Shown piece after piece: positions 8,678 through 17,966 of a stretch of DNA of 64,000 bases; position 1 is the stretch's first letter; the number at the start of each line of letters is the position of its first letter. Below the pieces are notes generated by a model. It ran no database searches and was not told where the DNA came from. It worked only from the letters and a program-made list of their open reading frames with translations. The DNA is from Vibrio hepatarius (GTDB lineage Bacteria; Pseudomonadota; Gammaproteobacteria; Enterobacterales; Vibrionaceae). A program made the position numbers and the translations under genes. The stretch is taken from positions 186,001 through 250,000 of the forward strand of contig NZ_LHPI01000009.1 of NCBI RefSeq assembly GCF_001274785.1. The letters are read 5' to 3'.

Positions 8678-8789
8678 TCTTTTACTTCCTATTTTTAGTG
8701 TTTTTCAACAAAACCAAACAGAGATTGCTTGAAAATAGGCAAAATAAGGAACACTCTTAAACCATCATTTTCATAGTATCGAGAATACT

Positions 8790-10538
8790 TTGTCCGACTT
8801 AACCCTATTACGCTACTACAGTCGCCTTTCGAATTGGGGAACGGGAGAGGAGATCAAAACCTCTCTGCCGAATGTGGCAGAAACGCTTTTCACCAGTCCT
8901 CGTCATGCACGTAACTTACTCAACGACATGCAAAAACTAGACTGGTTGGAATGGACGCCTAAGGTCGGTCGTAACCAACGTTCGTCACTGGTGTTGAAGT
9001 ATCCGTTGAACGAGCTAAAAGGCCAGTTGGCCGCGATTCGCGTGCGCGAAGGTAAGTATGAAAAAGCACTCTCGATCTTGGATGACGACAAAGCGGCGTT
9101 TGGTCAGTTACTGCAAAGTACTTCGGGTGCGTCCATGCGTGAAGGCAGGTTACATATTCAGTTGACCTATAAACGACCATTGGAACGGTTAGTCCCTCAC
9201 CTTTTACAGCGCTCGAGTGAACGCTATTTAATGCGCCAAGTATATTGCTGTCTGGTGGGGAGCAATGCACAAGGTCAGTTGGAGCCACAACTCGCCCACC
9301 ATTGGGAATGCGACCAACACGCCCGCACTTGGACGTTTTACCTCAGACCTGGACTGTGTTTCCACAATGGGACGGCGATCGACGGCAATTGCATTGTCAG
9401 TCTTTTTGGCAAGCTAAAATCTTTACCCAATTACCAAAGCGAGTTGGCACATTTGCTTGATGTGCAAGCGCCGCAAAACAACAAAGTGGTGTTTCAACTC
9501 AGTAAAGCGGACCAAGGCTTTGGGGGGCTGATATCGGGCGTGAAATATGGCATTCAGCCCGCAAGTCAGGTCAACCAAGTGGGACAAACATTGGTGGTTG
9601 GCAGCGGACCTTTTGTGGTCACTGAACACTCAAACGCCAAATTGTGTCTCAAAGCGTTTGAGCGCTACTACGCCTGCCGAGCGCTGACGGACCAAGTCAC
9701 TATCTGGCAATTTGACGATTCTCATGGCGCAGAAAAACAGATTGAGACCAATCAGCCCGAAGCCCACGACCAAGGCTGCAATTACTACCTTTCACATGCT
9801 GCAGACACAAGTACAGACAAAGACAGCCAAGAGTCTCAGACCGAAGATGGTTGTCTATTTGTCCTGTTCAACCAACGTGGTGAGACGAGTTGGGACAACG
9901 CCCAATGCCGCTACTTATCTGACATTCTTGCGCCAACCAACGTGTTTGAGCAGTTAAAAAAGGCCAATACCTTGTTTGGTTGCGTCCGGGCACAAAATTT
10001 ACTGCCCGGTTGGCAAAAAGTCCTCCGCCCTAAAGCCGGAGCAGCGCCATTACCTACGCAACTTTCAATTGCCGTTTATGACTACAGCGCATTGAAACAC
10101 TGCGCCTACGCGGTCAAGAGCATTCTGCAAGCGCTCGGCTGTAAAGTGGCAGTCAATGTTTACTCTTACCGAGAGCTCAACCAACGAGCGATGGATGGTG
10201 AGCTCTGCGAATCTCTGGTGATTACTAACATTAACTTAGATGACAACCGACATGCATCTGCGTTTAACAGCCTGTACCACAACCCCATTTTGCAACACTG
10301 CATTGGTGAATCGTCACAACATTGGTTGGCGCAATCACTCAACCAATTGCGCTCAGAGAACCCGCTAGAAGAGTACCTTAATGCACTTGAGCCGATTGCC
10401 TCGGCGCTGATCAATCAGTACTGGTTAATTCCTCTGTTTCACCACCGGCAGACACTGCGCTTTCATGGCGTACTCAAGGACGTAGCGCTAACTAACTGGG
10501 GATGGCCGGATATTCGCAACGTATGGTCGACCGACTAG
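8790..10538 (+). CDS. sgrR: SgrR-family transcriptional regulator
   Basis: 582 aa. An N-terminal winged-helix DNA-binding domain (about residues 1-110; TSPRHARNLLNDMQKLDWLEWTPKVGR aligns with the enteric SgrR helix-turn-helix) is joined to a solute-binding (SBP_5-like) domain with the hallmark LAHHWECD…TWTFYLRPGLCFHNG (about 170-200), as in SgrR. SgrR senses sugar-phosphate stress and activates the sRNA SgrS in enterics. The first in-frame start is TTG (8790). A HAD sugar-phosphatase gene follows, and a candidate sRNA lies upstream, divergent. Confidence 0.85.
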   Translation: MSDLTLLRYYSRLSNWGTGEEIKTSLPNVAETLFTSPRHARNLLNDMQKLDWLEWTPKVGRNQRSSLVLKYPLNELKGQLAAIRVREGKYEKALSILDDDKAAFGQLLQSTSGASMREGRLHIQLTYKRPLERLVPHLLQRSSERYLMRQVYCCLVGSNAQGQLEPQLAHHWECDQHARTWTFYLRPGLCFHNGTAIDGNCIVSLFGKLKSLPNYQSELAHLLDVQAPQNNKVVFQLSKADQGFGGLISGVKYGIQPASQVNQVGQTLVVGSGPFVVTEHSNAKLCLKAFERYYACRALTDQVTIWQFDDSHGAEKQIETNQPEAHDQGCNYYLSHAADTSTDKDSQESQTEDGCLFVLFNQRGETSWDNAQCRYLSDILAPTNVFEQLKKANTLFGCVRAQNLLPGWQKVLRPKAGAAPLPTQLSIAVYDYSALKHCAYAVKSILQALGCKVAVNVYSYRELNQRAMDGELCESLVITNINLDDNRHASAFNSLYHNPILQHCIGESSQHWLAQSLNQLRSENPLEEYLNALEPIASALINQYWLIPLFHHRQTLRFHGVLKDVALTNWGWPDIRNVWSTD

Positions 10539-10673
10539 GTTTGGTTCAAAAGGATGAATTTGCGCTTTCTCAGGCTGACTTGACGAAAATCACTTGAGTC
10601 GCAGGGCAGTTCCTGTAACGTATTCAGCTTCATTCATACAAGATATTCTCCGATTCAGAGCACCTTCGCGATT

Positions 10674-11471
10674 ATGCCAAACAGTGATATTAAATTTATT
10701 GCCGCCGATATGGACGGTACGCTTCTTGACGAAAACGGCCAACTTAACCCTGAATTTTTCGACATTTATCCGCAACTGACACAGAAAGGGATCATTTTTG
10801 CTGCGGCATCGGGTCGTCAGTACTACAGCCTGATTGAAACGTTCGCGCCAGTAAAAGAGCAGATGATGTTTATCGCTGAAAACGGCACCTTGGTGATGCA
10901 TCAAGGTGAAGAGCTGTATAGCTGCGAGATTGATAAGCCATCAATCAAAGCGATTATCGAGCAAGCACGCGCGATTGAAGGCGCACAGATTGTATTGTGT
11001 GGCAAAAAGTCCGCTTATATCGAAACTCAAGATCCAGATGCGCTAAAAGAGTTCGCCAAATACTACCACCGCTGCCAATACGTGGAAGACTTGCTGCAAG
11101 TTGAAGATGACTTCATCAAAGTTGCGATCTGTCATTTTGGCGGTACTGAAGAGCTGGTTTACCCTACTTTCAACCAAGCCTTTGGTCACACGCATCAAGT
11201 GGTTGTCAGCGCGAAAATCTGGCTAGACCTGATGAATGCAGAAGCGTCGAAAGGTGCGGCGATTGAGCACTTACAACGTACACTTGGCTTTAGCTTTGAA
11301 CAGACCATGAGCTTCGGCGATTACCTAAATGATCTGGAAATGCTCAAAGCGAGTGGCCACTCGTACGCGATGGAAAACGCTCACCCTAAAGTGAAACAAA
11401 TCGCTCGCTTTACTGCTCCGAGCAATAAACAAGCGGGGGTATTCACCGTCATCAAGCAACAACTGCTCTAA
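10674..11471 (+). CDS. HAD-IIB (Cof-type) sugar phosphatase, YbiV/YbjI-like
   Basis: 265 aa. Motif I is DMDGT with nucleophile D12 and acid/base D14; motif IV is SFGDYLNDLEML (about residue 220). The C2 cap and the pattern HYHR / DL / EASKGAAIEHL follow the E. coli YbiV (SupH) and YbjI proteins, which dephosphorylate sugar phosphates. It lies 135 bases downstream of sgrR on the same strand, so it may be a detoxifying partner in sugar-phosphate stress. Its exact substrate is unknown. Confidence 0.88.
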   Translation: MPNSDIKFIAADMDGTLLDENGQLNPEFFDIYPQLTQKGIIFAAASGRQYYSLIETFAPVKEQMMFIAENGTLVMHQGEELYSCEIDKPSIKAIIEQARAIEGAQIVLCGKKSAYIETQDPDALKEFAKYYHRCQYVEDLLQVEDDFIKVAICHFGGTEELVYPTFNQAFGHTHQVVVSAKIWLDLMNAEASKGAAIEHLQRTLGFSFEQTMSFGDYLNDLEMLKASGHSYAMENAHPKVKQIARFTAPSNKQAGVFTVIKQQLL

Positions 11472-11659
11472 ATCCTCTCTGGGTAAGTTGATCGCCGTCG
11501 GCTTACCCTCACTTTACTCTCCACCAACTGACTTGTAAGGCTTCGCTGTCAGCGAACACTTGAAATTTCGCTTTCGTCGGATGAGTAAACTTTTGCCCCA
11601 TTACTTTGTGAGTAGCGCGTGACATATTGAGCGCAATCCACTAATTGATGAGGTTATCA

Positions 11660-12433
11660 ATGAAAAAGTTCATTACGTTCTGTGCTTTAGCAGCACTCCC
11701 CATCACTCAAACCCTTGCGAACGAAGACACTACCCAAGACATGTCTGATCCTTTGGCTATTTTTGCGCAGATCGGCGCGGGCGTGACCAATAAAGGACTC
11801 AATCTGAAATATGGACAAACGTACGATACGGGTGTTGAAAACAAGGCAGGAATGAATGTCTTAGAAGTCAAAGGGATTGCTGGAGATACCCTTGGCTGGT
11901 ACGACGATGAGTCACAAACCAACGACAGCATCGACTCATTTCGCATCCGCAATTTTACCGCTAATGTAAAAAATGGTCACGGTAAACAAATCGACATCAA
12001 CTACAACACCAACAACGAATTTGGAACCGCCTCTTACAGTATGCTGCAAGCCCTACCCGCACTCGGACCGGTGAGCTTTTTTCCTCTCGCTGGCGCGGGT
12101 GTAGCGTTTGGCAATAACGTAGTGGGTGACGATGGAAAAGTTCAAAGCGGCTACTCTGTACCGGGCACTTTCGCGCTAGTAGGTACTTACACCAAAATTG
12201 CTGTTACCGACAAAATTTGGCTTAATTACAACCCGATGTGGATGACGACATTATCCGGCTCAGATAACTTCAAAGATCACGGTTTTGAAGGGGACAGCAG
12301 TGTGCTGAATCATGAGTTCGCGATTTCGTACCAGTTCACCCCACGCTTCAATATGCGTTACTTTGCCAACTGGAGTGAAAATACTCACTTTGGTGACGGC
12401 GACCACCGCATTGAGTTTAACTACCAACTTTGA
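11660..12433 (+). CDS. Exported, probably outer-membrane beta-barrel protein
   Basis: 257 aa from the ATG at 11660 (GAGGT upstream); the longer frame from a TTG at 11645 is less likely. A clean signal peptide ends near LAN-EDT (residue 21). The rest alternates short hydrophobic and polar stretches rich in G, N, Y and aromatic residues and ends in HRIEFNYQL, typical of barrels. Function unknown; no family recognised. Confidence 0.75.
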   Translation: MKKFITFCALAALPITQTLANEDTTQDMSDPLAIFAQIGAGVTNKGLNLKYGQTYDTGVENKAGMNVLEVKGIAGDTLGWYDDESQTNDSIDSFRIRNFTANVKNGHGKQIDINYNTNNEFGTASYSMLQALPALGPVSFFPLAGAGVAFGNNVVGDDGKVQSGYSVPGTFALVGTYTKIAVTDKIWLNYNPMWMTTLSGSDNFKDHGFEGDSSVLNHEFAISYQFTPRFNMRYFANWSENTHFGDGDHRIEFNYQL

Positions 12434-12456
12434 AAAATGACTTAAAGAACTTGTCA

Positions 12457-12486
12457 GTAAGTAGCCTCACTTAAGCGGCTACTTAC
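12457..12486. terminator. Convergent hairpin between two exported-protein genes
   Basis: GTAAGTAGCC / GGCTACTTAC around a 10-nt loop. No T tract follows on either strand, so it is a weak terminator or an mRNA-end stabiliser. It contains the stop codon of the minus-strand gene (12479-12481). Confidence 0.5.
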
Positions 12487-13117
12487 CCCATAACATTTCA
12501 AAACTCAGCCCCAATGAAGCCGCGACCAAATCTTCACCCGCTTTCAACTCCGCAAAGAACATGTCGTGATGAAAGCCCGCCAACATCGAAAATTCATCTT
12601 CCATCAACTCAGGAGAATTCAGTTCTTTTGAGGCTTCTACCCCAACATAGAAAGGATAACCCCAGTACTGGTTTAAATTGAGTCGATATCTAGCGATCGC
12701 CCACATTGCCCACTCACCATTAGTGATCGTATTTTGGTGTTCAGGGTCGATGATGCGCTGGTCAATTTCGTATTCTTCTTTCGCGTAAGTGCCCTTGTAT
12801 TTTACGCTGATCCAGTGATTCGGATTGGGGCGATAGCGTATACCCAGCTCAGATGTGCGAGAGTTTCTCAGCTCCGAAGTGCCCATCGCCGCTTTGACAA
12901 ACAAATCCCAGTTCTCAAAGTCATGGATATATTTCACTCCAATGCCAAATTCCAAACTATTTTCTTCGTAATAGAAACCTGGACTATCGCTATACGGCAA
13001 ATCGTAATAGAACTTAGGTTCACCCACATAAGTGCCATCGAGTAATTCAAGGGAGACTTGTAGTTCAGCAGCAATCAATTGGCTAGGAAGTATTAACAAC
13101 GAGTAGTACTTCTTCAT
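12479..13117 (-). CDS. Putative exported beta-barrel-like protein
   Basis: 212 aa with a short signal peptide (MKKYYSLLILPSQLIAA, cleavage near residue 17). The mature part is rich in aromatic residues and alternating strands (WDLFVKAAMG, ELGIRYRPNPNHWISVKYKG, YPFYVGVEASKEL) and ends LSFEMLWGK, in keeping with a small outer-membrane barrel. I do not recognise the family. Convergent with the previous gene. Confidence 0.65.
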   Translation of the reverse strand: MKKYYSLLILPSQLIAAELQVSLELLDGTYVGEPKFYYDLPYSDSPGFYYEENSLEFGIGVKYIHDFENWDLFVKAAMGTSELRNSRTSELGIRYRPNPNHWISVKYKGTYAKEEYEIDQRIIDPEHQNTITNGEWAMWAIARYRLNLNQYWGYPFYVGVEASKELNSPELMEDEFSMLAGFHHDMFFAELKAGEDLVAASLGLSFEMLWGK

Positions 13118-13308
13118 AATCCCACCGCCTTTCGAGAGCGTCTAGCCTCACAATGACGCTGCGAGAACGCTCTCTCAGTTCGCTTTACCTATTCAAACTT
13201 TAGCTAAGATACAGTCGAGCCTAGGTGGTGATTGGAGCCGATTTCATTGTTACGACAAGATTACAATATTATCCCATTTCTAAGATAACCCATTGAGCTA
13301 TATGCAAC

Positions 13309-13336
13309 AAAAAAGCCCGGACATCCGGGCTTTTTG
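13309..13336 (-). terminator. Terminator downstream of glgB
   Basis: AAAAGCCCGG / CCGGGCTTTT with loop ACAT; A and T runs on both flanks. Ends the malP-malQ-glgB transcript. Confidence 0.88.
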
Positions 13337-13352
13337 TATCTTCACAGGTGGG

Positions 13353-15536
13353 TTATTTCAGCTTGTAGAACACCGTAGAAAGCGGCGGTAAGCTCAATAG
13401 TAGTGATTGCGGTAAACCTTCGCTTTGTGTTGCTTCAGTTTTGACGTTCGCTTTCACCGCATAATCGCTACCGTGGTACTTGGCATCATCAGTATTCAGC
13501 AGCAATTCGTATGTCCCCTCGTTAGGCACACCTAGACGGAACGAATCGTGCGGTACTGGGGTGAAGTTGCTGATCACCAAAATACGCTCACCGCCTTCGC
13601 TGATACGCTCGTGTGCCAATACTGACGCTTCAGCCGAGTCTTGTAGTCGCCATTCGAAACCCGCTGGGTCACAATCTTGGTCATGCATCGCTTTTTCATC
13701 ACGATACAGATTGTTCAGATCACGAGTGAGTGCTTGCACACCTTGGTGGCGTTCAAATTGCAGTAAGAACCATTGCAATTGGTCATCATGATTCCATTCT
13801 GCGGTTTGGCCAATTTCAGCACCCATAAAGTTGAGTTTCTTACCTGGCTGCGCATACATGTAACCTAAATACGCACGCAAGTTGGCGGTCTTTTGCCATT
13901 CATCACCCGGCATTTTGTCGTGAATCGAACCTTTGCCGTACACAACTTCATCGTGGGATAGCGACAACACGTAGTTCTCACTGTGCGCGTACACCAATGG
14001 GAAAGTGATGGTGTTGTGATGGTACTTACGATGAATTGGGTCTTCTTTAATGTACGACAGCGAGTCGTGCATCCAACCCATATTCCACTTAAAGCCAAAA
14101 CCAAGGCCCCCCATAAACGTTGGCGCCGAAACACCAGGGAAAGCGGTCGATTCTTCGGCAATCGTCATCGCATTCGGGAAGTATTTGTAAACTTCTTCGT
14201 TCATCCACTTCAGCGTCGCGATAGCATCGTAGTTTTCGTTGCCACCATTAACGTTCGGGATCCATTGGTCGTGGCTGCGCGAGTAATCTAAGTACAGCAT
14301 TGAAGCCACCGCATCAACGCGGATACCGTCGATGTGGAACTGTTCAAACCAATACAGTGCATTTGACACTAGGAAACGGCGTACGTGCTCGCGCCCCATA
14401 TCGTAAATGAATGAGTTCCAATCTTGATGCCAGCCGCGACGAGGGTCCGGATCATGGTACAACGGCGTTCCATCAAAGTTGGCTAAGCCGTGATCGTCGG
14501 ACGGGAAGTGTGCTGGCACCCAGTCGAGCACCACACCAAGACCGGCTTGGTGACATTGGTCAACGAAGTATTTGAAATCATCAGGAGAACCGTAGCGGCT
14601 AGTCGGCGCGAACAGGCCGACAGGTTGATAACCCCACGAGCCGTAGAATGGGTGCTCAGACACAGGCATTAGCTCAACGTGGCTGTAACCCATATCAACG
14701 AGGTACGGGATCAATTCATCTGCCAGCTCGCGGTAATTGAGGAAATCACCGTTTTCATTACGCTTCCAAGAGCCTACGTGCAGCTCATAAAACGATAGCG
14801 CTTGTTTGCGTTTTTCCGTAACCGGACGGTTTTGCCACTTCTCATCCTGCCATTGATAGCGGGTGTGGTCGTACGTCAACGAAGCAAACGACGGGTATTG
14901 CTCTGAATGCGCGCCCCATGGGTCCGCTTTATGTGGTAGCCCCTCACCGTTTGGCCCTTTGAGTTCAAACTTGTATTGGGTGCCTTCTGGCAGGTTCGGT
15001 ACAAACAGGCCCCAAATACCGTAGTCTAGACGTTGCATTGGGTGGCGACGGCCATCCCACTGGTTAAACGCGCCCACCAAGCTGCATGAGCTCGCGTGCG
15101 GTGCATAAACCAAGAATCGCGTACCTGAGATTTGCTTGCCGTCACGCTCCATCGTAATGAACTGAGCGCCCATATGCTTGTACATATCTTTTGGCGTGTG
15201 CAGGTCATCGTACTCGGCGTAAATCGAGTGATACTGATACGGGTCATCCACTATCTGCTCTGTGCCGTTCCAATCAACTGCAAGTGAGTAATGGGTAAAG
15301 TGCAGGTTTCGCTCTTGTTTTAAGACGAAACCCGACTCTTCTTCACGTTCCAGTTCAACGCGGTCTTCACCGTCAATCATCAGAGATACTTTACTCGCAC
15401 CTGGCATCCAAACCCGAAGTGCAACACCCTGTTTGGGGTCAATGAATGGGCCTAAAAAGGCAAAAGGGTCAGCAAACGCAGCTTGTGAAAGTTGGGCATA
15501 TGCTTCTAATTGTTTGTTTAGAGTTTTCATTTTCAA
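13353..15536 (-). CDS. glgB: 1,4-alpha-glucan branching enzyme GlgB
   Basis: 727 aa. An N-terminal CBM48-type region (about 1-230) is followed by a GH13 catalytic barrel with [11 protein letters not shown] (nucleophile Asp near 408), IAEESTAF (acid/base Glu near 461) and [14 protein letters not shown], then a C-terminal all-beta domain. It forms alpha-1,6 branches in glycogen. Two starts are possible: TTG at 15536 (9 nt from AGGAG) or ATG at 15530 (15 nt). It lies only about 45 nt downstream of a terminator after malQ, so expression probably depends on read-through from malPQ. Confidence 0.96.
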   Translation of the reverse strand: MKMKTLNKQLEAYAQLSQAAFADPFAFLGPFIDPKQGVALRVWMPGASKVSLMIDGEDRVELEREEESGFVLKQERNLHFTHYSLAVDWNGTEQIVDDPYQYHSIYAEYDDLHTPKDMYKHMGAQFITMERDGKQISGTRFLVYAPHASSCSLVGAFNQWDGRRHPMQRLDYGIWGLFVPNLPEGTQYKFELKGPNGEGLPHKADPWGAHSEQYPSFASLTYDHTRYQWQDEKWQNRPVTEKRKQALSFYELHVGSWKRNENGDFLNYRELADELIPYLVDMGYSHVELMPVSEHPFYGSWGYQPVGLFAPTSRYGSPDDFKYFVDQCHQAGLGVVLDWVPAHFPSDDHGLANFDGTPLYHDPDPRRGWHQDWNSFIYDMGREHVRRFLVSNALYWFEQFHIDGIRVDAVASMLYLDYSRSHDQWIPNVNGGNENYDAIATLKWMNEEVYKYFPNAMTIAEESTAFPGVSAPTFMGGLGFGFKWNMGWMHDSLSYIKEDPIHRKYHHNTITFPLVYAHSENYVLSLSHDEVVYGKGSIHDKMPGDEWQKTANLRAYLGYMYAQPGKKLNFMGAEIGQTAEWNHDDQLQWFLLQFERHQGVQALTRDLNNLYRDEKAMHDQDCDPAGFEWRLQDSAEASVLAHERISEGGERILVISNFTPVPHDSFRLGVPNEGTYELLLNTDDAKYHGSDYAVKANVKTEATQSEGLPQSLLLSLPPLSTVFYKLK

Positions 15537-15578
15537 AATACTTCTCTCCTAACCTAACTTTCAATTGAATCTTGTTAT

Positions 15579-15608
15579 AAAAAAGCCCGCTAAAATAGGT
15601 GCGGGCTT
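15579..15608 (-). terminator. Terminator/attenuator between malQ and glgB
   Basis: On the minus strand, AAGCCCGC / GCGGGCTT around a 10-nt loop is followed by a T run. It ends most malQ transcripts while leaving little room for a separate glgB promoter. Confidence 0.8.
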
Positions 15609-15694
15609 AATAGCGTGTTAAAAGTTTACTGAATTCTATTTTCACATAGAGTGATTAACTCGAAACTTTCCGTGTCAACATTGAGATTGCTTTG

Positions 15695-17875
15695 CTAATT
15701 GCTTACCTTAGCACGGACCTCGGTCAACTTTTTCGCTATTCGATTCACCCCTTCTTGAGCAAACACTTCGTCAAGGTTCATCGACAATTTACGACGCCAG
15801 TTTGGATACTCATCGACTGTGCCCGGAATGTTGACTGGCTTATCCATTTCTAACCAGTCCTCAAGCTGCACGCTAAGTAAAGTCGACGCACCTGCCGCAA
15901 CATGCAGTTGAAGCGCTTCGGCTAAGTAAGAGTCCATCGGCACGTATTGCGCATCGCGACCGACACCTTCAGGCAGATAGCCGTGCCACGCAACCGAATC
16001 AAGAATACCTTGCTTGCATTCTAGACGGTTCGCAAACAGCACCTCTAGCTGCTCAGGATCTGGATACAGACCAAGCTCTTGACCCATTTTCAGGTCATCG
16101 CAATGCCAAAAGCCACGTAACGTCGGCATATCGTGGGTACATAGCGCCGACATCGATTGTTCAGCATAGTGCGCTGGAGAAATAAAGCCACCGTCTTCTT
16201 CCGAAGTTTCAAAGAAGAACACTTTATATGAGTGCACACCCGCATCACGCAGAATCTCAACAATTTCATCAGGCACAGTGCCCAAATCTTCGCCGATCAC
16301 GCTACATTGATGACGGTGCGATTCCAACGCCAAGATCGCCAGCATGTCTTCAACCGGGTAGTAGATGTACGCGCCATTGGTCGCGTCTTCACCCTTCGGA
16401 ATCCACCACAAACGCAGCAGGCCAAGTACGTGGTCAATACGCAGAGCGCCGCAATGTTTCATGTTGGCACGCAGCAGTTGTACGTAAGCGTCATAACCAG
16501 TTGCACGCAGCACTTGTGGATTCAGCGGTGGTAAGCCCCAGTTTTGCCCCAAAGGCCCAAGAATATCTGGCGGCGCGCCGATGCTGGCATCCAGAATCAA
16601 GTTGCCTTCATCTGCCCACGTTTCGGCGCCAGAGTCCGCCACACCGACCGCTAAATCGCGGTATAAACCAACAGACATACCTTTTTCTTCGGCTAGCGCT
16701 TGCGCTTCGTTGATCTGAGTGTCTGCGACCCATTGCAAGTACATGTAAAGGTGCACTTGGTCTTGGTTCTGCTCGATGAACTTCTTCACCGCACCGCTCT
16801 CGAAACGGCGGTACTCTTCTGGGAAGACTGGCCAGCCCCACACGTTGCTGTCTTGCGCGTGCAATTTAGCGTGCAGTGCATCAAACGCGGCTTGATGCAT
16901 CAGGCTGTCACCGCCCTCTTCAACAAATGCCAAGAATGCTTGTGCACGTTCGCTGTTCTTGTCCAGATGACGCTTTTTAAACTCGTCAAACAGCAGTGGT
17001 AGTACGCTCAGTTTGAGGTCCGCCACTTCGGTGTAATTGACCCAATGAGAGTCGCGCGCTTTTTGCAGACGTTGCTGGAACTCTGCGCTGCCAACTTGTT
17101 GCTGCGCTTCAACGCTCAACGCAAACTCAGGTACTGAGCTAACGTCGATGTAGAGAATGTTCAGCCAGCGACGAGAAGACGGGCTGTATGGGCTCGCCCC
17201 TTCCGGATTCGCGGGGAATAGAGAGTGGATCGGGTTAAGACCAACAAAATCACCACCACGTGAAGCGATGTCAGCAACCAGTTGTTTCAGATCACCAAAG
17301 TCACCCATCCCCCAGTTATGTTGGGTACGCAAGGTGTAAAGCTGAACACTTGGACCCCACATTTTTTTGCCGTGCTCGATTTGCTCCTGCTTGTAACACG
17401 CTTTTGGCGTCACAATCAGCGTCATCTCATACGGCGATTTACGGCGCTTACGAGTAATCGTTAGCTTGTGGTAACCCCACGCTAAATCACTCGGCAACGC
17501 AAACACTAGAGGGCCACCCTCTTTACGCTCATCTCTTACAACCTGAGATTGAAGATAGCCTTCAAGTACCTCTCCTTGCTCGGTATCTAAACGCCAGTTG
17601 AACTCGCTTTCACGCGCGCTCGCGCCTAAATTCAGCGCCACTTCAACCGGTTCACCGTCGCGAACAACCTGCACTGGCTCTAGCACAGGCTTCTTGTGCT
17701 TTTTCTCGGCAGATTTAAGAAGAGTGTCATCGTTGGTGGTGTCGTAGCCTAAAGACGCAAGTAAGCGACGAATGGTTTCGTCTTCGACTTTTGCTTCATC
17801 TCCCCACGCGCTCACATAGCTGTCGGCGATTCTTGCCATTTCAGCGACTTGTTTTAATGTATGTTGATCGTTCAT
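15695..17875 (-). CDS. malQ: 4-alpha-glucanotransferase (amylomaltase) MalQ
   Basis: 726 aa, a GH77 enzyme. Recognisable segments are NWGMGDFGDL (about 188-197), GLNPIHSLFPANPEGASPYSPSSRRWLN (substrate loop), ALRIDHVLGLLRLWWIP (catalytic Asp) and VIGEDLGTVPDEI (catalytic Glu). It disproportionates maltodextrins so that MalP can degrade them. The N-terminal extension of about 160 residues is usual for the enteric and Vibrio form. Second gene of the malP-malQ-glgB cluster. Confidence 0.96.
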   Translation of the reverse strand: MNDQHTLKQVAEMARIADSYVSAWGDEAKVEDETIRRLLASLGYDTTNDDTLLKSAEKKHKKPVLEPVQVVRDGEPVEVALNLGASARESEFNWRLDTEQGEVLEGYLQSQVVRDERKEGGPLVFALPSDLAWGYHKLTITRKRRKSPYEMTLIVTPKACYKQEQIEHGKKMWGPSVQLYTLRTQHNWGMGDFGDLKQLVADIASRGGDFVGLNPIHSLFPANPEGASPYSPSSRRWLNILYIDVSSVPEFALSVEAQQQVGSAEFQQRLQKARDSHWVNYTEVADLKLSVLPLLFDEFKKRHLDKNSERAQAFLAFVEEGGDSLMHQAAFDALHAKLHAQDSNVWGWPVFPEEYRRFESGAVKKFIEQNQDQVHLYMYLQWVADTQINEAQALAEEKGMSVGLYRDLAVGVADSGAETWADEGNLILDASIGAPPDILGPLGQNWGLPPLNPQVLRATGYDAYVQLLRANMKHCGALRIDHVLGLLRLWWIPKGEDATNGAYIYYPVEDMLAILALESHRHQCSVIGEDLGTVPDEIVEILRDAGVHSYKVFFFETSEEDGGFISPAHYAEQSMSALCTHDMPTLRGFWHCDDLKMGQELGLYPDPEQLEVLFANRLECKQGILDSVAWHGYLPEGVGRDAQYVPMDSYLAEALQLHVAAGASTLLSVQLEDWLEMDKPVNIPGTVDEYPNWRRKLSMNLDEVFAQEGVNRIAKKLTEVRAKVSN

Positions 17876-17928
17876 CGCTCTCTCCGAAGGACTGACTTTG
17901 CCTTCAAATGTAGGGTGTAAATTAAGAG

Positions 17929-17955
17929 AGCCAAGGCTTCACGCCTTGGCTTTTT
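17929..17955. terminator. Intergenic hairpin between malP and malQ
   Basis: AGCCAAGGC / GCCTTGGCT with a 5-nt loop. The T run follows on the plus strand only; malPQ are read from the minus strand, where it is followed by CTCTCTTA. So for malPQ it is more likely an RNA-stabilising or partial-termination hairpin. Confidence 0.6.
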
Positions 17956-17966
17956 ATCATGTGGAA

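Larger units (their letters stand above)
8550..8700 (-). ncRNA. Candidate small RNA divergent from sgrR
   Basis: The minus strand of the sgrR upstream gap carries a Rho-independent-terminator-like hairpin (8551-8608) with no gene in front of it except divergent sgrR. In enterics the glucose-phosphate-stress sRNA SgrS is encoded at this position and orientation relative to sgrR. The 5' end is only a guess (about 8690-8750), and I could not identify a convincing promoter or homology to enteric SgrS. A micro-ORF (8633-8677) sits inside. The call rests on the orphan terminator and position. Confidence 0.4.
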
